Assembly (NCBI GenBank): GCA_025456015.1
Contig: JALOLK010000044.1
Location: 1 to 34,046 of the forward strand
DNA from: Candidatus Nanopelagicales bacterium
GTDB taxonomy: Bacteria > Actinomycetota > Actinomycetes > S36-B12 > CAIYMF01
Direction: 5' to 3'
Length of the DNA stretch: 34,046 bases
Below the pieces are notes generated by a model that was not told where the DNA came from, did no database searches, and worked only from the letters and a program-made list of their open reading frames with translations. A program made the translations under genes and the position numbers. Positions 1 to 9,582 of the stretch are shown here, piece after piece; the stretch's first letter is position 1, and the number at the start of each line of letters is the position of its first letter.

Positions 1-608
1 AGCAGCACCAGCGCGAACAGGACCCGGCGGCTCTCGGGCCACCAGTACTGGGCGACCGCCAGGGCGCCGGCGATCGCGACGAACAGCGCCACGGCGCCAG
101 CTGGCCGCAGCGCGCCCATCCGGGCCAGCGCGCCGCAGAGCAGCAACGCGCCCAGCAGGTACATCGACAGCACGTCGAGGTACTGGCCCAGGAAGGTCAG
201 CGTGGCGTGGTAGAACGCGCTCGACAGGCCGACCAGCGCCACGACGAGCGCCAGCCACGGGATGAGCACGGCGGCATTGGGCGCGAGGGCACGACGAGCC
301 GGCCGGACCGCCGCCAGCGCCCACACCCCGACCAGCACGTAGGCCAACGAGGACACCGTGTTGGCCGGCTGCGCGATGGGCCCCTCCCGCACCGCCTCGC
401 AGAAGCAGCCGCCCGCCACGCAGGTGGCTGGGCGCGCCCCGGCGGCCCAGTCGTCGACCGCCACCAGCACCCACCACAGCAGCGCGGCCAGCACCGCCGT
501 GCCCACCACGGCGACCAGCACCGCGCGGCGCCGGTGCGGTCGGTCCAGGCCCTGCCAGGGCGGCAGCAGGCCCGGATCGCTCCCGAGGTCACGCCCCGCT
601 CCCGGCAC
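1..608 (-). CDS. Ceramidase-family (CREST) membrane protein, 3' part missing
   Basis: Reading leftward from a GTG at 608 gives about 202 residues before the window edge, so the C-terminus is missing. After a cytoplasmic head (about 28 residues) there are hydrophobic segments near 29-51, 86-101, 113-129, 140-156, 160-177 and beyond. Conserved features of the alkaline ceramidase/CREST hydrolase family (PF05875) are visible: a Cys-rich CFCE (E71), PANTVSS (N83, S86), and SSAFYHATLTFLGQYLD (H134, D145), matching the E/S, H and D positions of the zinc hydrolase site. It starts 30 nt after the treYZ stop, on the same strand, so it may be transcribed with the trehalose genes. No clear ribosome binding site precedes the GTG; start is chosen because it is the first standard start after the in-frame treYZ stop. 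Substrate is unknown; bacterial members are rarely characterised. Confidence 0.75.
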   Translation of the reverse strand, partial: MPGAGRDLGSDPGLLPPWQGLDRPHRRRAVLVAVVGTAVLAALLWWVLVAVDDWAAGARPATCVAGGCFCEAVREGPIAQPANTVSSLAYVLVGVWALAAVRPARRALAPNAAVLIPWLALVVALVGLSSAFYHATLTFLGQYLDVLSMYLLGALLLCGALARMGALRPAGAVALFVAIAGALAVAQYWWPESRRVLFALVL

Positions 609-638
609 GAGGCGAAGGCTAGCCAGCAGGCCGCGGTC

Positions 639-3600
639 TCAGTCGGGCAACCGGCGCAGCAGCGCACCGGCATGCCGCGGGAGCACGAGCGCCCCGCCGG
701 CCACCGACGCGCCGGCCGGCGTGGTCCAGATCACGGCGTGGTCACCGTCCAGCGGCAGCCGCGCCTCGGCCCCGCCGAGGTTCACGGCCACCAGGACCCC
801 ACCGCGGCGCAGCTGGAACGTCCGGGCTCGCTCGTCGACGTCGCAGGCGGTCCGCTGCATCGACGGATCGGTCAGCTCGGGCAGCGCGCGCCGCAGGGCG
901 ATGAGGCTGCGGTGGGCCTCGAGCACCACCGCGTGCCGGCCGGAGCCGAGCTCGGTCCAGTCCAGCTTCGAGCGGTGGAAGGTCGCGGGGTCCTGCGGGT
1001 CGAGCACCTGCCCGGGATCCCAGCCCATCCCGGCGAACTCGCGCAGCCGGCCCGCCGAGACCGCCGCGCCCAGCTCGGGCTCGGGGTGCGCGGTGAAGAA
1101 CGCGAACGGCGCGCTGGCCGCCCACTCCTCGCCCTGGAACAGCATCGGGGTGAACGGGCTGGTGAGCAGCAGCAGCGCCGCGCACGCCAGCTGGTCGTCG
1201 TCGAGCTGCTCCGAGGGCCGGTCGCCGCGGGCGCGGTTGCCCACCTGGTCGTGGTTCTGCGCGCAGACCACGAGCCGCCAACCCGGCATGCGCTCGGTGT
1301 CGACCGGCCGGCCGTGCTCGCGGCCCCGGAACGTCGACCACGTGCCGTCGTGGAAGAAGCCGCGCTCGCACACCTTCGCCAGCGCCGACAGCCTCGCGAA
1401 GTCCGCGTAGTACCCGTCGGTCTCGCCGGTCAGCGCCGCGTGCAGCGCGTGGTGGAAGTCGTCGCTCCACTGCCCGTCCATGCCGTACCCGCCCGCCTCA
1501 CGGGGGGTCACCATGGACGGGTCGTTGAGGTCGGACTCGGCGATCACGGTGCACGGCCGGCGCAGGTGGGCCGACAGCCGGGCGGCCTCGTCCGCGATGT
1601 CCTCGAGCAGGTGGCGCTCGGAGGCGTCCGCCAGCGCGTGGACGGCGTCCAGGCGCAGGCCGTCGACGTGGTAGTCGGCGAACCACATGCGCACGGTGTC
1701 GAGGACCAGCTGGCGGACCTCGGCGCTGCCGTCGCCGTCGAGGTTCACGTGCGACCCCCACGGGTTCTCCCCCTCGGCGGCCAGGTACGGGCCGAACTGC
1801 GGCAGGTGGTTGCCCGAGGGCCCGAGGTGGTTGTGGACGACGTCCTGGATCACGCCGAGGCCGCGCTGGTGGCAGGCGTCGACGAAGCGCTGGTACGCCG
1901 CCGGCCCGCCGTACGGCTCGTGCACGGCGAACCAGGCGACACCGTCGTAGCCCCACCCGTGGCTGCCGTTGAACGCGTTCACCGGCATGAGCTCCACGAG
2001 GTCCACGCCGAGCCCGACGAGGTGGTCCAGCCGCCCGATGGCCGCGTCCAGCGTCCCCTCCGGGGTGAAGGTGCCCACGTGGAGCTCGTAGAGGACCGAA
2101 CCGGCGAGCTGGCGGCCGGTCCAGGCCGCGTCTCCCCACTGGTGCGCCGCCGGGTCGAACGTGCGCGAGCGCTCGTGCACGCCGTTCGGCAGCCGCCGGG
2201 CCCGCGGGTCGGGCAGCACCGGGGTCCGGCTGCCGTCGCGGCGCACCACGACGTAGCCGTAGTCCACGGTGCCGAGCGGCTCGGGCCCGGCGGGGGTCCA
2301 CCAGCCGTCCCAGGCGTCGCCAGCGACGCGCCGCATCCGGGCCACGTGCCCGGCCACGTGCAGCTCCACGTCCCGGGCGTCCGGCGCCCAGAGGTCGAAC
2401 CGGCCGCGCCCCTCACGGGTGCCACCACCGGTGCCGCGGTCGGCCACGAGCAGCGCCACCGGGTAGTCCGCGAGCAGCTGGGCCAGCCGCGCCTGGCCCG
2501 CCTCGTCGCGCACGACCCGTCGGCCGGTGAGCAGGTCCATCCACCGGCCCGCGGGCAGCGCGAGCGTGCTGTCACCCCAGCCGCCGGCGCCCGCCAGGCC
2601 CACCGGCAGCCGGGTGGCGACGGTCACCACGCCGCCGCGGTCGAAGGCCAGCACGTGCTCGGCCGCCGGCCCGTCCGCGGGCAGGGGCATGTACGTCGTG
2701 AACAGCTCGGGGTGCTCGCGGTGCAGGGTGAGCGCGACGTGCGTGACGAGCAGCTTGGCTGCCCCGGGGTCGTCCACGCCGCGCAGCCGGGGGCGCTCGC
2801 CGGCGCGCAGCTCCTTGAGCAGCGCGGCGCGGTGCTCGAAGTCCACCGCGCTGCGGTTGTCCGGGTCGACCAGGCGCTGCTCCCACAGCTCGCTGCCCTG
2901 GTAGACGTCGGGCACCCCCGGCACGGTCAGCGTGAGCAGCTTGGCGGCCAGGGCGTTGCTCCAGCCCGGCGCGGCCACCTGCTCGACGAGCTCGACCAGC
3001 ACCTGCTGCACGGCCGGATCGTCGAACGCCGCGTCCACCGCCCGCAGCGTCGCGGCCTCGAACTGCGGGTCCGGGTCGATCCACAGCGTGCCCTCGCCGG
3101 CCTCCCGCATGGCCTTCTCGGCGTACCCGCGCAGCCGCTCGCGCAGGCCCGGCTCCGCGGCACCCGCCGCCGGCCAGGCGCCCAGGACGGCCTGCCACAG
3201 CAGGGCGCCGAACCCCGGGTCGGGCAGCGGGACCAGCGCCAGGAGCCGCTCGAGGGCCTCGGCCCACACGTCGGGCACCTCGGCCAGGGCGCTGATCCGG
3301 GCGCGGACGTCCTCACCACGCTTGGTGTCGTGTGTGGTGCCGGCGTTCATCGCGCACGGCCACTCGGCCTGCCGGCGGGTCATGGCCTCGTGGAACGCCG
3401 CAGGGTCCACGGCGAAGACGCTCGGGTCGCCGCCGACCTCGTTGAGCGAGGTGAGCCGGGACCAGCGGTAGAACGCGCAGTCCTCGACACCCTTGGCCAT
3501 CACCATGCCGCTGGTCTGCTGGAACCGGCGGGCCGGCGGTGCTGCCCCGTCGGCGAGGATCGGCGCGATGCGGTCGAGCACGTCGGCCAGGTCCGGCCGT

Positions 3601-4877
3601 CGCTCCCGGGCCCCGGCCAGGGCCGCGTCGAGGTGGGCCCGGCCGTCGGGCAGGTACGAGCGGTAGACCGGGAAGCAGGCCAGCAGCTCGGCGACCGCGT
3701 CCTCGAGGGTGCCCTGCACCAGGGCCGTGTCCCAGGCCCCCGAGGGCTCCTGCGCGGCGTCGTCGGGCGTCGCGCCGGCGGCCACCTGCGCGGCCAGCAC
3801 CTCGCGCAGCTCCCGGGCGATCCAGCGCACCTCCGAGTGCAGGATCCCGTCGGCGACCGCCCGCTTCGTGCCGTGGATGAGCGACTCCCAGTCCACCGGG
3901 CCGCCGCGCAGCCGCGCCTCGAGGGCGTCCAGCGGCACCTGCCCGGCGGGGTCGACGAGCACCCGGTCGACCAGGGCCATCACGTCGTAGCCGGTCGTCC
4001 CGGCCGTGGCCCACGAGCGGGGCAGCTCCTCCCCGGGCTCGAGGATCTTCTCGACCAGGACGTAGGCCCCCTTCGTCAGGGTCGCGAGGTCCTCGAGGTA
4101 CCTGCCGGGGTCGCGCAGGCCGTCCGGGTGGTCGATGCGCAGGCCGTCGACGAGGCCCTCGTCGAACCAGCGCTGGATCTCGGCGTGCGAGCGGGTGAAC
4201 CACTCCGGATCCTCGACCCGGATGGCGACCAGCGTGTTCACCGAGAAGAAGCGCCGGTAGTTCAGGTCGCGGTCCGCGCGCCGCCAGCTCACCAGCTCGT
4301 AGTGCTGCCGGTCGTGCACGAGGTTGGCGTCCTCGTCGGGGTCCTCCGCGGTGCCGGGCGCCAGCGGGAAGCGCTGGTCGTGGTAGTGCAGCTCGCCGGC
4401 GAGCACCCGCAGGTTCGCGATCGTCGGGCGGGCCCCCTCGACCGCCGGCTCGAGCAGGTCGTCGTCGCCGACCACCGGGATGCGGACCCGCCCGTCGCCG
4501 TCCTCCCAGTCGATGTCGAAGGCGCCGGCGTACTTGGACTCCCGGCCGTGCGTGAGCACGTGCCACCACCACTCGTTCTCCCACGGCCGGGCCACGCCGA
4601 CGTGGTTGGGCACGATGTCGACCAGGATGCCCATGCCGAGCCGGCGGGCCTCGTTGGCCAGCGCGGCCAGGCCCGAGGCGCGGCCCCGGGACGGGTCGAT
4701 GGCGCGGTGATCGGCCACGTCGTAGCCGTGCTCGCTGCCCGACTCCGAGGCCAGCAGCGGGGACAGGTACACCCAGTCCACGCCGAGCTCGCGCAGGTAG
4801 GGCAGCGTCCGGGCGGCCTCGAGCAGGTCGAACCGCTCGGTGATCTGCAGGCGGTAGGTGCTCAGCGGGGTGCGCAC
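639..4877 (-). CDS. treYZ: Bifunctional TreY-TreZ fusion: maltooligosyltrehalose synthase plus trehalohydrolase
   Basis: One uninterrupted 1412-residue frame holds two complete GH13 enzymes. Residues 1-about 815 are TreY (converts the reducing-end maltose unit of a maltodextrin to an alpha,alpha-1,1 linkage): start [18 protein letters not shown], nucleophile D249 in GLRIDHPDG, acid E276 in [12 protein letters not shown], and [18 protein letters not shown] short Gly-rich linker ([11 protein letters not shown]) follows. Residues about 826-1412 are TreZ (hydrolyses off free trehalose): [15 protein letters not shown] beta domain, QDVVHNH, D1077 in [11 protein letters not shown]1114 in IAESDLNDP, and [10 protein letters not shown]. 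Each half has full family length. The GTG at 4877 is chosen because GAGG sits 8 nt upstream and the glgX stop lies 10 nt before it; a longer frame to 5033 would run through glgX and encodes low-complexity Arg/Ala. No ATG/GTG with a ribosome binding site is placed to start TreZ separately. Confidence 0.95.
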   Translation of the reverse strand: MRTPLSTYRLQITERFDLLEAARTLPYLRELGVDWVYLSPLLASESGSEHGYDVADHRAIDPSRGRASGLAALANEARRLGMGILVDIVPNHVGVARPWENEWWWHVLTHGRESKYAGAFDIDWEDGDGRVRIPVVGDDDLLEPAVEGARPTIANLRVLAGELHYHDQRFPLAPGTAEDPDEDANLVHDRQHYELVSWRRADRDLNYRRFFSVNTLVAIRVEDPEWFTRSHAEIQRWFDEGLVDGLRIDHPDGLRDPGRYLEDLATLTKGAYVLVEKILEPGEELPRSWATAGTTGYDVMALVDRVLVDPAGQVPLDALEARLRGGPVDWESLIHGTKRAVADGILHSEVRWIARELREVLAAQVAAGATPDDAAQEPSGAWDTALVQGTLEDAVAELLACFPVYRSYLPDGRAHLDAALAGARERRPDLADVLDRIAPILADGAAPPARRFQQTSGMVMAKGVEDCAFYRWSRLTSLNEVGGDPSVFAVDPAAFHEAMTRRQAEWPCAMNAGTTHDTKRGEDVRARISALAEVPDVWAEALERLLALVPLPDPGFGALLWQAVLGAWPAAGAAEPGLRERLRGYAEKAMREAGEGTLWIDPDPQFEAATLRAVDAAFDDPAVQQVLVELVEQVAAPGWSNALAAKLLTLTVPGVPDVYQGSELWEQRLVDPDNRSAVDFEHRAALLKELRAGERPRLRGVDDPGAAKLLVTHVALTLHREHPELFTTYMPLPADGPAAEHVLAFDRGGVVTVATRLPVGLAGAGGWGDSTLALPAGRWMDLLTGRRVVRDEAGQARLAQLLADYPVALLVADRGTGGGTREGRGRFDLWAPDARDVELHVAGHVARMRRVAGDAWDGWWTPAGPEPLGTVDYGYVVVRRDGSRTPVLPDPRARRLPNGVHERSRTFDPAAHQWGDAAWTGRQLAGSVLYELHVGTFTPEGTLDAAIGRLDHLVGLGVDLVELMPVNAFNGSHGWGYDGVAWFAVHEPYGGPAAYQRFVDACHQRGLGVIQDVVHNHLGPSGNHLPQFGPYLAAEGENPWGSHVNLDGDGSAEVRQLVLDTVRMWFADYHVDGLRLDAVHALADASERHLLEDIADEAARLSAHLRRPCTVIAESDLNDPSMVTPREAGGYGMDGQWSDDFHHALHAALTGETDGYYADFARLSALAKVCERGFFHDGTWSTFRGREHGRPVDTERMPGWRLVVCAQNHDQVGNRARGDRPSEQLDDDQLACAALLLLTSPFTPMLFQGEEWAASAPFAFFTAHPEPELGAAVSAGRLREFAGMGWDPGQVLDPQDPATFHRSKLDWTELGSGRHAVVLEAHRSLIALRRALPELTDPSMQRTACDVDERARTFQLRRGGVLVAVNLGGAEARLPLDGDHAVIWTTPAGASVAGGALVLPRHAGALLRRLPD

Positions 4878-4887
4878 GCCGACCGCC

Positions 4888-7200
4888 TCAGGGACGCGTG
4901 GTCGGCTGGCCGGTGCCGCTGCCGCCGGCACCGGGCCCGCGGCTGCGGCTCTTCGCGGACTTCGCCGCCGAGCGCGAGCGCCCGGTGGCCGCCTTCTCCG
5001 GCGTGCTGGGCGCCGGGCTGGCCACCGCATCACCGGACATGGCGGCCAGTGACGCCGCGACCGAGAGGTCGGGCTCGGGCTGGGCCTCGGCGTGCTCGCG
5101 CAGCACGAGCACGCTGCGGCCGGGGAGCAGCACCTTGGTGTCGGGCAGGTGCGGAGGGCTGGCCATCGCGGCGCCCGCGGTGTTGATGACCTCGTCCCAT
5201 CCGGGGGCGTACTCCGTCGGCGGGATGACGATGGTGACCTCCTCGTGCCCCCCGTTGAGGTACAGCAGGAAGTGGTCGTCGACGATGCGGTTGCCGGTGG
5301 CGTCCAGCCCGGCGATGCCGTGGCCGTTGAGGTACATGCCGATGCTCTTCGACCCGTTGTCCCAGTCGTGCTCCTCCATCGGGCGACCGTCGGCGTGCAG
5401 CCAGACGATGTCGTTGAGGCGCTCCCCCTCGCCCTCGCGGGTGCGCACGGAGGTCCCGGTGAAGAAGCGCTTGCGCCGGAACGTCGGATGGCCGGCGCGC
5501 AGCCGCGCGACCGCCGCGGTGAACTCGATGAGCGGCCGGTCGACCTGGTCCCAGTGCATCCAGGTGAGCTCGTTGTCCTGGCAGTAGGTGTTGTTGTTGC
5601 CCTGCTGGGTGCGGCCCAGCTCGTCGCCGTGCAGCAGCATCGGCACGCCCTGGCTCAGCAGCAGGGTGGCCAGGTAGTTGCGCTGGGCGCGCGAGCGCAT
5701 GGTGAGGACCTCGACGTCGTCGGTCGGCCCCTCGACCCCGTGGTTCCAGGAGCGGTTGTGGCGCTCGCCGTCCCGGCTGTCCTCGCCGTTGGCCTCGTTG
5801 TGCTTGTCGTTGTACGAGACCAGGTCGCGCAGCGTGAAGCCGTCGTGCGCGGTCACGAAGTTGATGCTGGCGAAGGGCCGGCGGCCGGACTGCTCGTAGA
5901 GGTCCGAGGAGCCCGCCATGCGGCCGGCGAACTCACCGAGGCTGCCCTCGCCGCGCCAGAAGTCGCGCACGGTGTCGCGGTACTTGCCGTTCCACTCGGT
6001 CCACTGCGGCGGGAAGTTGCCCACCTGGTACCCGCCGGGGCCGATGTCCCACGGCTCGGCGATGAGCTTGACCTGGCTCACGACCGGGTCCTGCTGGACC
6101 AGCTCGAAGAACGCGGCGAGCCGGTTCACGTCGTAGAACTCCCGGGCCAGCGCCGCGGCGAGGTCGAACCGGAAGCCGTCGACGTGCATCTCGGTGACCC
6201 AGTAGCGCAGCGAGTCCATGATGAGCTGCAGCGCGTGCGGGTGCCCGGCGTTCAGCGAGTTCCCGGTGCCCGTGTAGTCCATGTAGAAGCGCTTGTCGTC
6301 GTCGACGAGGCGGTAGTAGGCGGCGTTGTCGATGCCCTTGAAGCTCAGCGTCGGGCCCAGGTGGTTGCCCTCCGCGGTGTGGTTGTAGACCACGTCGAGG
6401 ATCACCTCGATGCCGGCGGTGTGCAGCGCCTTCACCATCGCCTTGAACTCCTGCACCTGCCCGCCGTCACGCACCGAGGCGTAGTCCGCGTGCGGGGCGA
6501 AGAAGCCCAGCGTGTTGTAGCCCCAGTAGTTGCGCAGGCCCTTGTCCAGCAGCGTGGCGTCCTGCACGAACTGGTGCACGGGCATGAGCTCCACGGCCGT
6601 GACGCCCAGCTTCGTGAGGTGGTCGATGACGGCCGGATGGGCCATGCCCGCGTAGGTGCCGCGCTGCTCCTCCGGGACGTCCGGGTGCAGCTTGGTCATG
6701 CCCTTGACGTGGGCCTCGTAGATGAACGACTCGTTGTAGGGGATGTGCGGGCGGCGATCGCCCTCCCAGTCGAAGAACGGGTTCACCACGACGCCCAGGA
6801 CCATGTGGTGCGCGGAGTCCAGGTCGTTGCGCGAGCCCTCGTCGCCGAAGTGGTAGCCGTAGAGCGACTCGTCCCAGTCGATGTCGCCGTCGGTGGCCTT
6901 CGCGTACGGGTCGAGCAGGAGCTTGTTCGGGTTGCAGCGCTGGCCGTGCTCGGGGGCGTGCGGGCCGTGCACCCGGTACCCGTAGCGCTGGCCCGGCTGC
7001 ACCTGGGGCAGGTAGCAGTGCCAGACGTGGGCGTCCACCTCGGTGACCTCGACGCGGGTCTCGTGCCGGTCGGCGTCGAACAGGCACAGCTCGACGCGCT
7101 GCGCGACCTCGCTGAAGAGGGCGAAGTTGGTGCCACTGCCGTCGAAGGTGGCGCCGAGGGGGTAGGCGCTGCCGGGCCAGGGGTGCGCAGGGGTGGGCAC
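4888..7200 (-). CDS. glgX: Glycogen debranching enzyme GlgX/TreX
   Basis: 770 residues, GH13 isoamylase-type debranching enzyme that cuts alpha-1,6 branches of glycogen to release linear maltodextrins, the substrate of TreY. Visible: N-terminal CBM48-like region ([18 protein letters not shown]), [19 protein letters not shown], nucleophile D346 in GFRFDLA, acid E382 in IAEPWDIG, and [11 protein letters not shown] start at 7200 is preceded by GAGGAG at ideal spacing. First gene of the leftward trehalose operon, ending 10 nt before treYZ. The last about 58 residues (about 713-770) are not part of the usual fold: Ala/Ser/Lys/Arg/Gly-rich with [14 protein letters not shown], probably disordered. 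Confidence 0.95.
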   Translation of the reverse strand: MPTPAHPWPGSAYPLGATFDGSGTNFALFSEVAQRVELCLFDADRHETRVEVTEVDAHVWHCYLPQVQPGQRYGYRVHGPHAPEHGQRCNPNKLLLDPYAKATDGDIDWDESLYGYHFGDEGSRNDLDSAHHMVLGVVVNPFFDWEGDRRPHIPYNESFIYEAHVKGMTKLHPDVPEEQRGTYAGMAHPAVIDHLTKLGVTAVELMPVHQFVQDATLLDKGLRNYWGYNTLGFFAPHADYASVRDGGQVQEFKAMVKALHTAGIEVILDVVYNHTAEGNHLGPTLSFKGIDNAAYYRLVDDDKRFYMDYTGTGNSLNAGHPHALQLIMDSLRYWVTEMHVDGFRFDLAAALAREFYDVNRLAAFFELVQQDPVVSQVKLIAEPWDIGPGGYQVGNFPPQWTEWNGKYRDTVRDFWRGEGSLGEFAGRMAGSSDLYEQSGRRPFASINFVTAHDGFTLRDLVSYNDKHNEANGEDSRDGERHNRSWNHGVEGPTDDVEVLTMRSRAQRNYLATLLLSQGVPMLLHGDELGRTQQGNNNTYCQDNELTWMHWDQVDRPLIEFTAAVARLRAGHPTFRRKRFFTGTSVRTREGEGERLNDIVWLHADGRPMEEHDWDNGSKSIGMYLNGHGIAGLDATGNRIVDDHFLLYLNGGHEEVTIVIPPTEYAPGWDEVINTAGAAMASPPHLPDTKVLLPGRSVLVLREHAEAQPEPDLSVAASLAAMSGDAVASPAPSTPEKAATGRSRSAAKSAKSRSRGPGAGGSGTGQPTTRP

Positions 7201-7363
7201 AGGATCTCCTCAGGGATGGCGTCGTCCTGCTCAGGATGTCCGACGCACGTGCTGCTGTCTCCTACCCGGGGCACGTCGATGCAGACCAGGGCCGGGCGTG
7301 CCGTGGCCGGCGACGGGCTGCCGGGCTGCACTAGCGTGCCCCGGAAGGGTCGCGGAGGTGGGC

Positions 7364-8026
7364 ATGGACGTGCTGGTCACGGTGCTGCCGCTGGCCCTCG
7401 TGGTGGGCCTGAGCCCGCTGCCGATCGTCCCGGTCGTGCTGCTGCTCATGGCCCCGCGCGCGCGCAGCACCGGCCCGGCCTTCCTGCTGGCCTGGCTGGT
7501 GGTGCTCACGGCGCTGGCCGTCGCCGCGCTGCTCCTGGCCGGTGTGCGGGAGCCCGGCGGCGAGGCCGAGGAGACCGTCAGCTGGATCGAGCTGGTGCTG
7601 GGCGTGCTGCTGCTCGCCGCTGGCCTGGTGAAGTGGCTGCGCCGGCCCAGGGCGGGCACGGCGAAGGAGGCCCCGGGGTGGATGGCGTCGCTGGACGCGG
7701 CTGGCCCCCGCCAGGCCGCCGGCCTCGGGGCCCTGCTCGCGGTGAACCCCAAGAACATCCTCATGGCCCTGGCCGCCGGCACCGAGGTGGCCCTGCTGGC
7801 CCAGGGCGCCGGGCAGGCCGCGGCGGCCGTCGGGCTCTTCGTGGTGGTGGGGTCGCTGGGAGTGGGCACGCCGGTCGTGGTGCGCCTGCTGCTCGGGGAT
7901 CGCGCGGATCCCGTGCTGGGCCGGGCACGGGGGTGGCTGGACCGCAACGGCACCACCGTCGGCGTGATCGTGCTCCTCGTGCTCGGCGCGCTGCTCGTGG
8001 TCAGGGCTGTCCCGGCGCTCGGGTGA
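7364..8026 (+). CDS. Sap/GAP-family (SfLAP) membrane protein
   Basis: 220 residues, almost entirely hydrophobic, with six likely membrane segments (about 4-30, 36-58, 68-88, 112-138, 143-172, 196-218). The pattern VVGLSPLPIVPVVLLL at the start and LLAVNPKNILMALAAG in the middle are characteristic of the actinobacterial Sap (sulfolipid-1-addressing protein)/GAP family in the LysE transporter superfamily, thought to move lipids or small solutes across the inner membrane. ATG at 7364 has GGAGG five bases upstream. A TAGCGT hexamer at 7332-7337 could be a -10 element. Divergent from glgX, with 163 bp between them; its last 26 bp overlap the 3' end of the facing DUF1989 gene. Substrate unknown. 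Confidence 0.8.
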   Translation: MDVLVTVLPLALVVGLSPLPIVPVVLLLMAPRARSTGPAFLLAWLVVLTALAVAALLLAGVREPGGEAEETVSWIELVLGVLLLAAGLVKWLRRPRAGTAKEAPGWMASLDAAGPRQAAGLGALLAVNPKNILMALAAGTEVALLAQGAGQAAAAVGLFVVVGSLGVGTPVVVRLLLGDRADPVLGRARGWLDRNGTTVGVIVLLVLGALLVVRAVPALG

Positions 8027-8654
8027 GGCGTGCGCCGGCCGGCGCGGACGGGTCGCGGCGGACGCCGGCCGCGTCGGTGACCGACCAGCCGATCGGCTTG
8101 CACACCCCGGCGTTCGACTTCTCGGCCGAGCACGCCGTCAGCCCCACGAGCAGGTCCTGCTCGGCGCGCAGCACGATCAGGTCCCCGGCCCTCGATGCCG
8201 GTGGATCGATGTGCAGCGTCCCGTCCGGCTCGCTCCAGACGTTCATGAAGATGTTGAACGTCGTGCCGATGCGGTCCGGCGCGACGCCGAACGGCGCCAG
8301 GCCCCGGCAGAGGTTGTCGAAGCAGCTGGGGTGCGGGGCGCCGGCGAGCTCGGGATAGAGCAGGTCGAACGTCTCCTGGCTGCACGGCGTGAGCAGGAAG
8401 TCGTGCCGGCCGCAGGTGTCCTCCACGATCGTCAGCATCGGCCGGCTGCGGTTGCTGTACAGCACGTCGCCGGTGCTGAACAGCACACGGTTGCCGTAGT
8501 CGATGCTCCGGCCGGAGGACAGCCACTCGTCGGGGTCGGCGGCGGCGACCGCGAACAGGTCGCTCACCTGGCCGCCGAAGGGGTCGAGCACCGTGAGCCG
8601 CTCCCCGGCGCGCAGCACGAAGCCGGTGCCGGTCTGCGGCGCGAGGCGGTTCAC
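8001..8654 (-). CDS. DUF1989 / urea carboxylase-associated family protein
   Basis: 217 residues. The sequence fits the DUF1989 (PF09347) family: GGQVSDLFA near 27-35, DTCGRHD at 79-85, TPCS at 89-92, HPSCFDNL at 108-115 followed by APFG, TFNIFMNV, SRAGDLIVLRAEQDLLVGL and a C-terminal CKPIGW. H84, C91 and C111 look like metal ligands. Family members include the urea amidolyase-associated proteins and the CgdA/CgdB subunits of carboxyguanidine deiminase in guanidine breakdown, so hydrolysis of a C-N bond of a urea- or guanidine-like compound is a reasonable guess. No urea carboxylase or allophanate hydrolase is nearby, and only one subunit is present. The GTG start at 8654 overlaps the stop of the upstream gene by four bases (GTGA), implying coupled translation. 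Confidence 0.82.
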   Translation of the reverse strand: MNRLAPQTGTGFVLRAGERLTVLDPFGGQVSDLFAVAAADPDEWLSSGRSIDYGNRVLFSTGDVLYSNRSRPMLTIVEDTCGRHDFLLTPCSQETFDLLYPELAGAPHPSCFDNLCRGLAPFGVAPDRIGTTFNIFMNVWSEPDGTLHIDPPASRAGDLIVLRAEQDLLVGLTACSAEKSNAGVCKPIGWSVTDAAGVRRDPSAPAGARLTRAPGQP

Positions 8655-9376
8655 GTGGCGGCCCCGGGGCTCGTCGCGTCCGGGGCCTCCGGCGCAGCGT
8701 CGGGTCGGGGCCGGAACGGCGCCTGCCACTGCGGCCCGACCCGCCGCCCCGAGTACTGGCGGGCCTCGGAGGCGCTGCCATGGTCGTCGACCATCGGGTT
8801 GACGCTGCCCTGCAGCGCCTCGTCGCGGGCACGGATGCGCTCGCGCATGCGCGGGAAGCGCCCCTCGGCGCGCAGCCGCTCGAACTGCTCGTGCAGGTTG
8901 AACACGAGGGTGGGTGCCGGCGCCCGACGCGCCAACCGGGAAGCCTGCGGGTGCAGGCCGACCACGAAGTAGGCGGTCCCCCCGGCGCTGAAGGCGAAGT
9001 GCGGGTCGGCCGGGTCCGCCGCGACCCCGTCGGCCCACGGCGTCCCATCCGCGGCGTGGATCGCCCGCAGCTGCGCCCAGAGCAGCGCCTCGAAGTGCCC
9101 CTCGTCGGCGATGTCGGGGCCGGCGAAGACCGCGAGGAACGAGGCGAACCCGTCGTCGAGGTCGACCCCCGCCGCGAACACCCGCAGGTCAGCGAGCAGC
9201 GCCGCCGCGGCATCGGCCGAGCCGAGGCGCCCGTAGGTGCGCGTGGTGGCGCGGTCGGTCCGGAACACCGACTTGGCCCCCAGGCAGGGATAGTCGGAGT
9301 CGGCGACCATCGCGGCCAGGTCGGCCGCCGCCGATGGCTCGGCCTCGGCGTGCAGGTGCGGACAGGACGACGACAT
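8651..9376 (-). CDS. YqcI/YcgG-family haem N-oxygenase-like protein (GntA/DcsA type)
   Basis: 241 residues. Family signs of YqcI/YcgG (PF08892): DSDYPCLGAKS (C31) at the N-terminus, FLAVFAGPDIADEGHFEALLW, FSAGGTAYFVVGLHP, LVFNLHEQFERLR, and the C-terminal NPMVDDHGS...EARQYSGR block. Characterised relatives are haem enzymes that N-hydroxylate guanidine groups: GntA in guanitoxin synthesis and DcsA, which makes N-omega-hydroxy-arginine for D-cycloserine. The substrate here is unknown. First gene of a two-gene leftward operon; its stop overlaps the DUF1989 start. Start: ATG at 9376 chosen; a GTG at 9409 in the same frame would add 11 residues, and neither has a strong ribosome binding site. Confidence 0.82.
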   Translation of the reverse strand: MSSSCPHLHAEAEPSAAADLAAMVADSDYPCLGAKSVFRTDRATTRTYGRLGSADAAAALLADLRVFAAGVDLDDGFASFLAVFAGPDIADEGHFEALLWAQLRAIHAADGTPWADGVAADPADPHFAFSAGGTAYFVVGLHPQASRLARRAPAPTLVFNLHEQFERLRAEGRFPRMRERIRARDEALQGSVNPMVDDHGSASEARQYSGRRVGPQWQAPFRPRPDAAPEAPDATSPGAAT

Positions 9377-9519
9377 GGGGTCGGCTACCCCGGCCGCGGT
9401 GCTCCACACGGCGCGGGGTCACCGACCGCCCTCGGGACGACGCGTGCGTGCTGCCGGGAGCAGACTGTCGTTCGACTGGTACGCCCAGGTGACCCGAAGC
9501 GACGGGCCCAACGAGCGGT

Positions 9520-9566
9520 CTGCGTAGTCGAAAAGGCCAAGTGACTTGCGCGATTCGACGACGCAG
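9520..9566. promoter_or_regulatory. 47-bp imperfect palindrome upstream of the HAD gene
   Basis: Centred on G9543, 18 of 23 base pairs match across the dyad. The outer arms are CTGCGT/ACGCAG, the middle arms GTCGAA/TTCGAC, and the core CAAGTGACTTG (9538-9548) is a perfect inverted repeat. It ends a few bases before the GGGAGGG ribosome binding site of the gene starting at 9583, and lies in the divergent gap with the haem-oxygenase operon. It may be an operator for one or both directions, or a 5' leader hairpin. A related partial sequence, TTCGACTGGTACGCC, occurs at 9471-9485. Confidence 0.6.
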
Positions 9567-9582
9567 GCTGGGAGGGAGCGGC

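Noticed and set aside
4877..5033. Longer treYZ start at 5033
   Set aside because: The added 52 residues are low-complexity Arg/Ala/Pro read inside glgX, and the GTG at 4877 has a ribosome binding site and matches TreY N-termini.
207..5186. A 1659-residue open frame on the plus strand
   Set aside because: It is antisense to treYZ, whose catalytic motifs are all present. Its composition (Arg/His/Val/Gly/Pro without motifs) is what the mirror frame of GC-rich coding DNA gives.
5092..8358. A 1088-residue plus-strand frame
   Set aside because: Antisense to glgX and then out of frame through the Sap-like gene; no domain seen.
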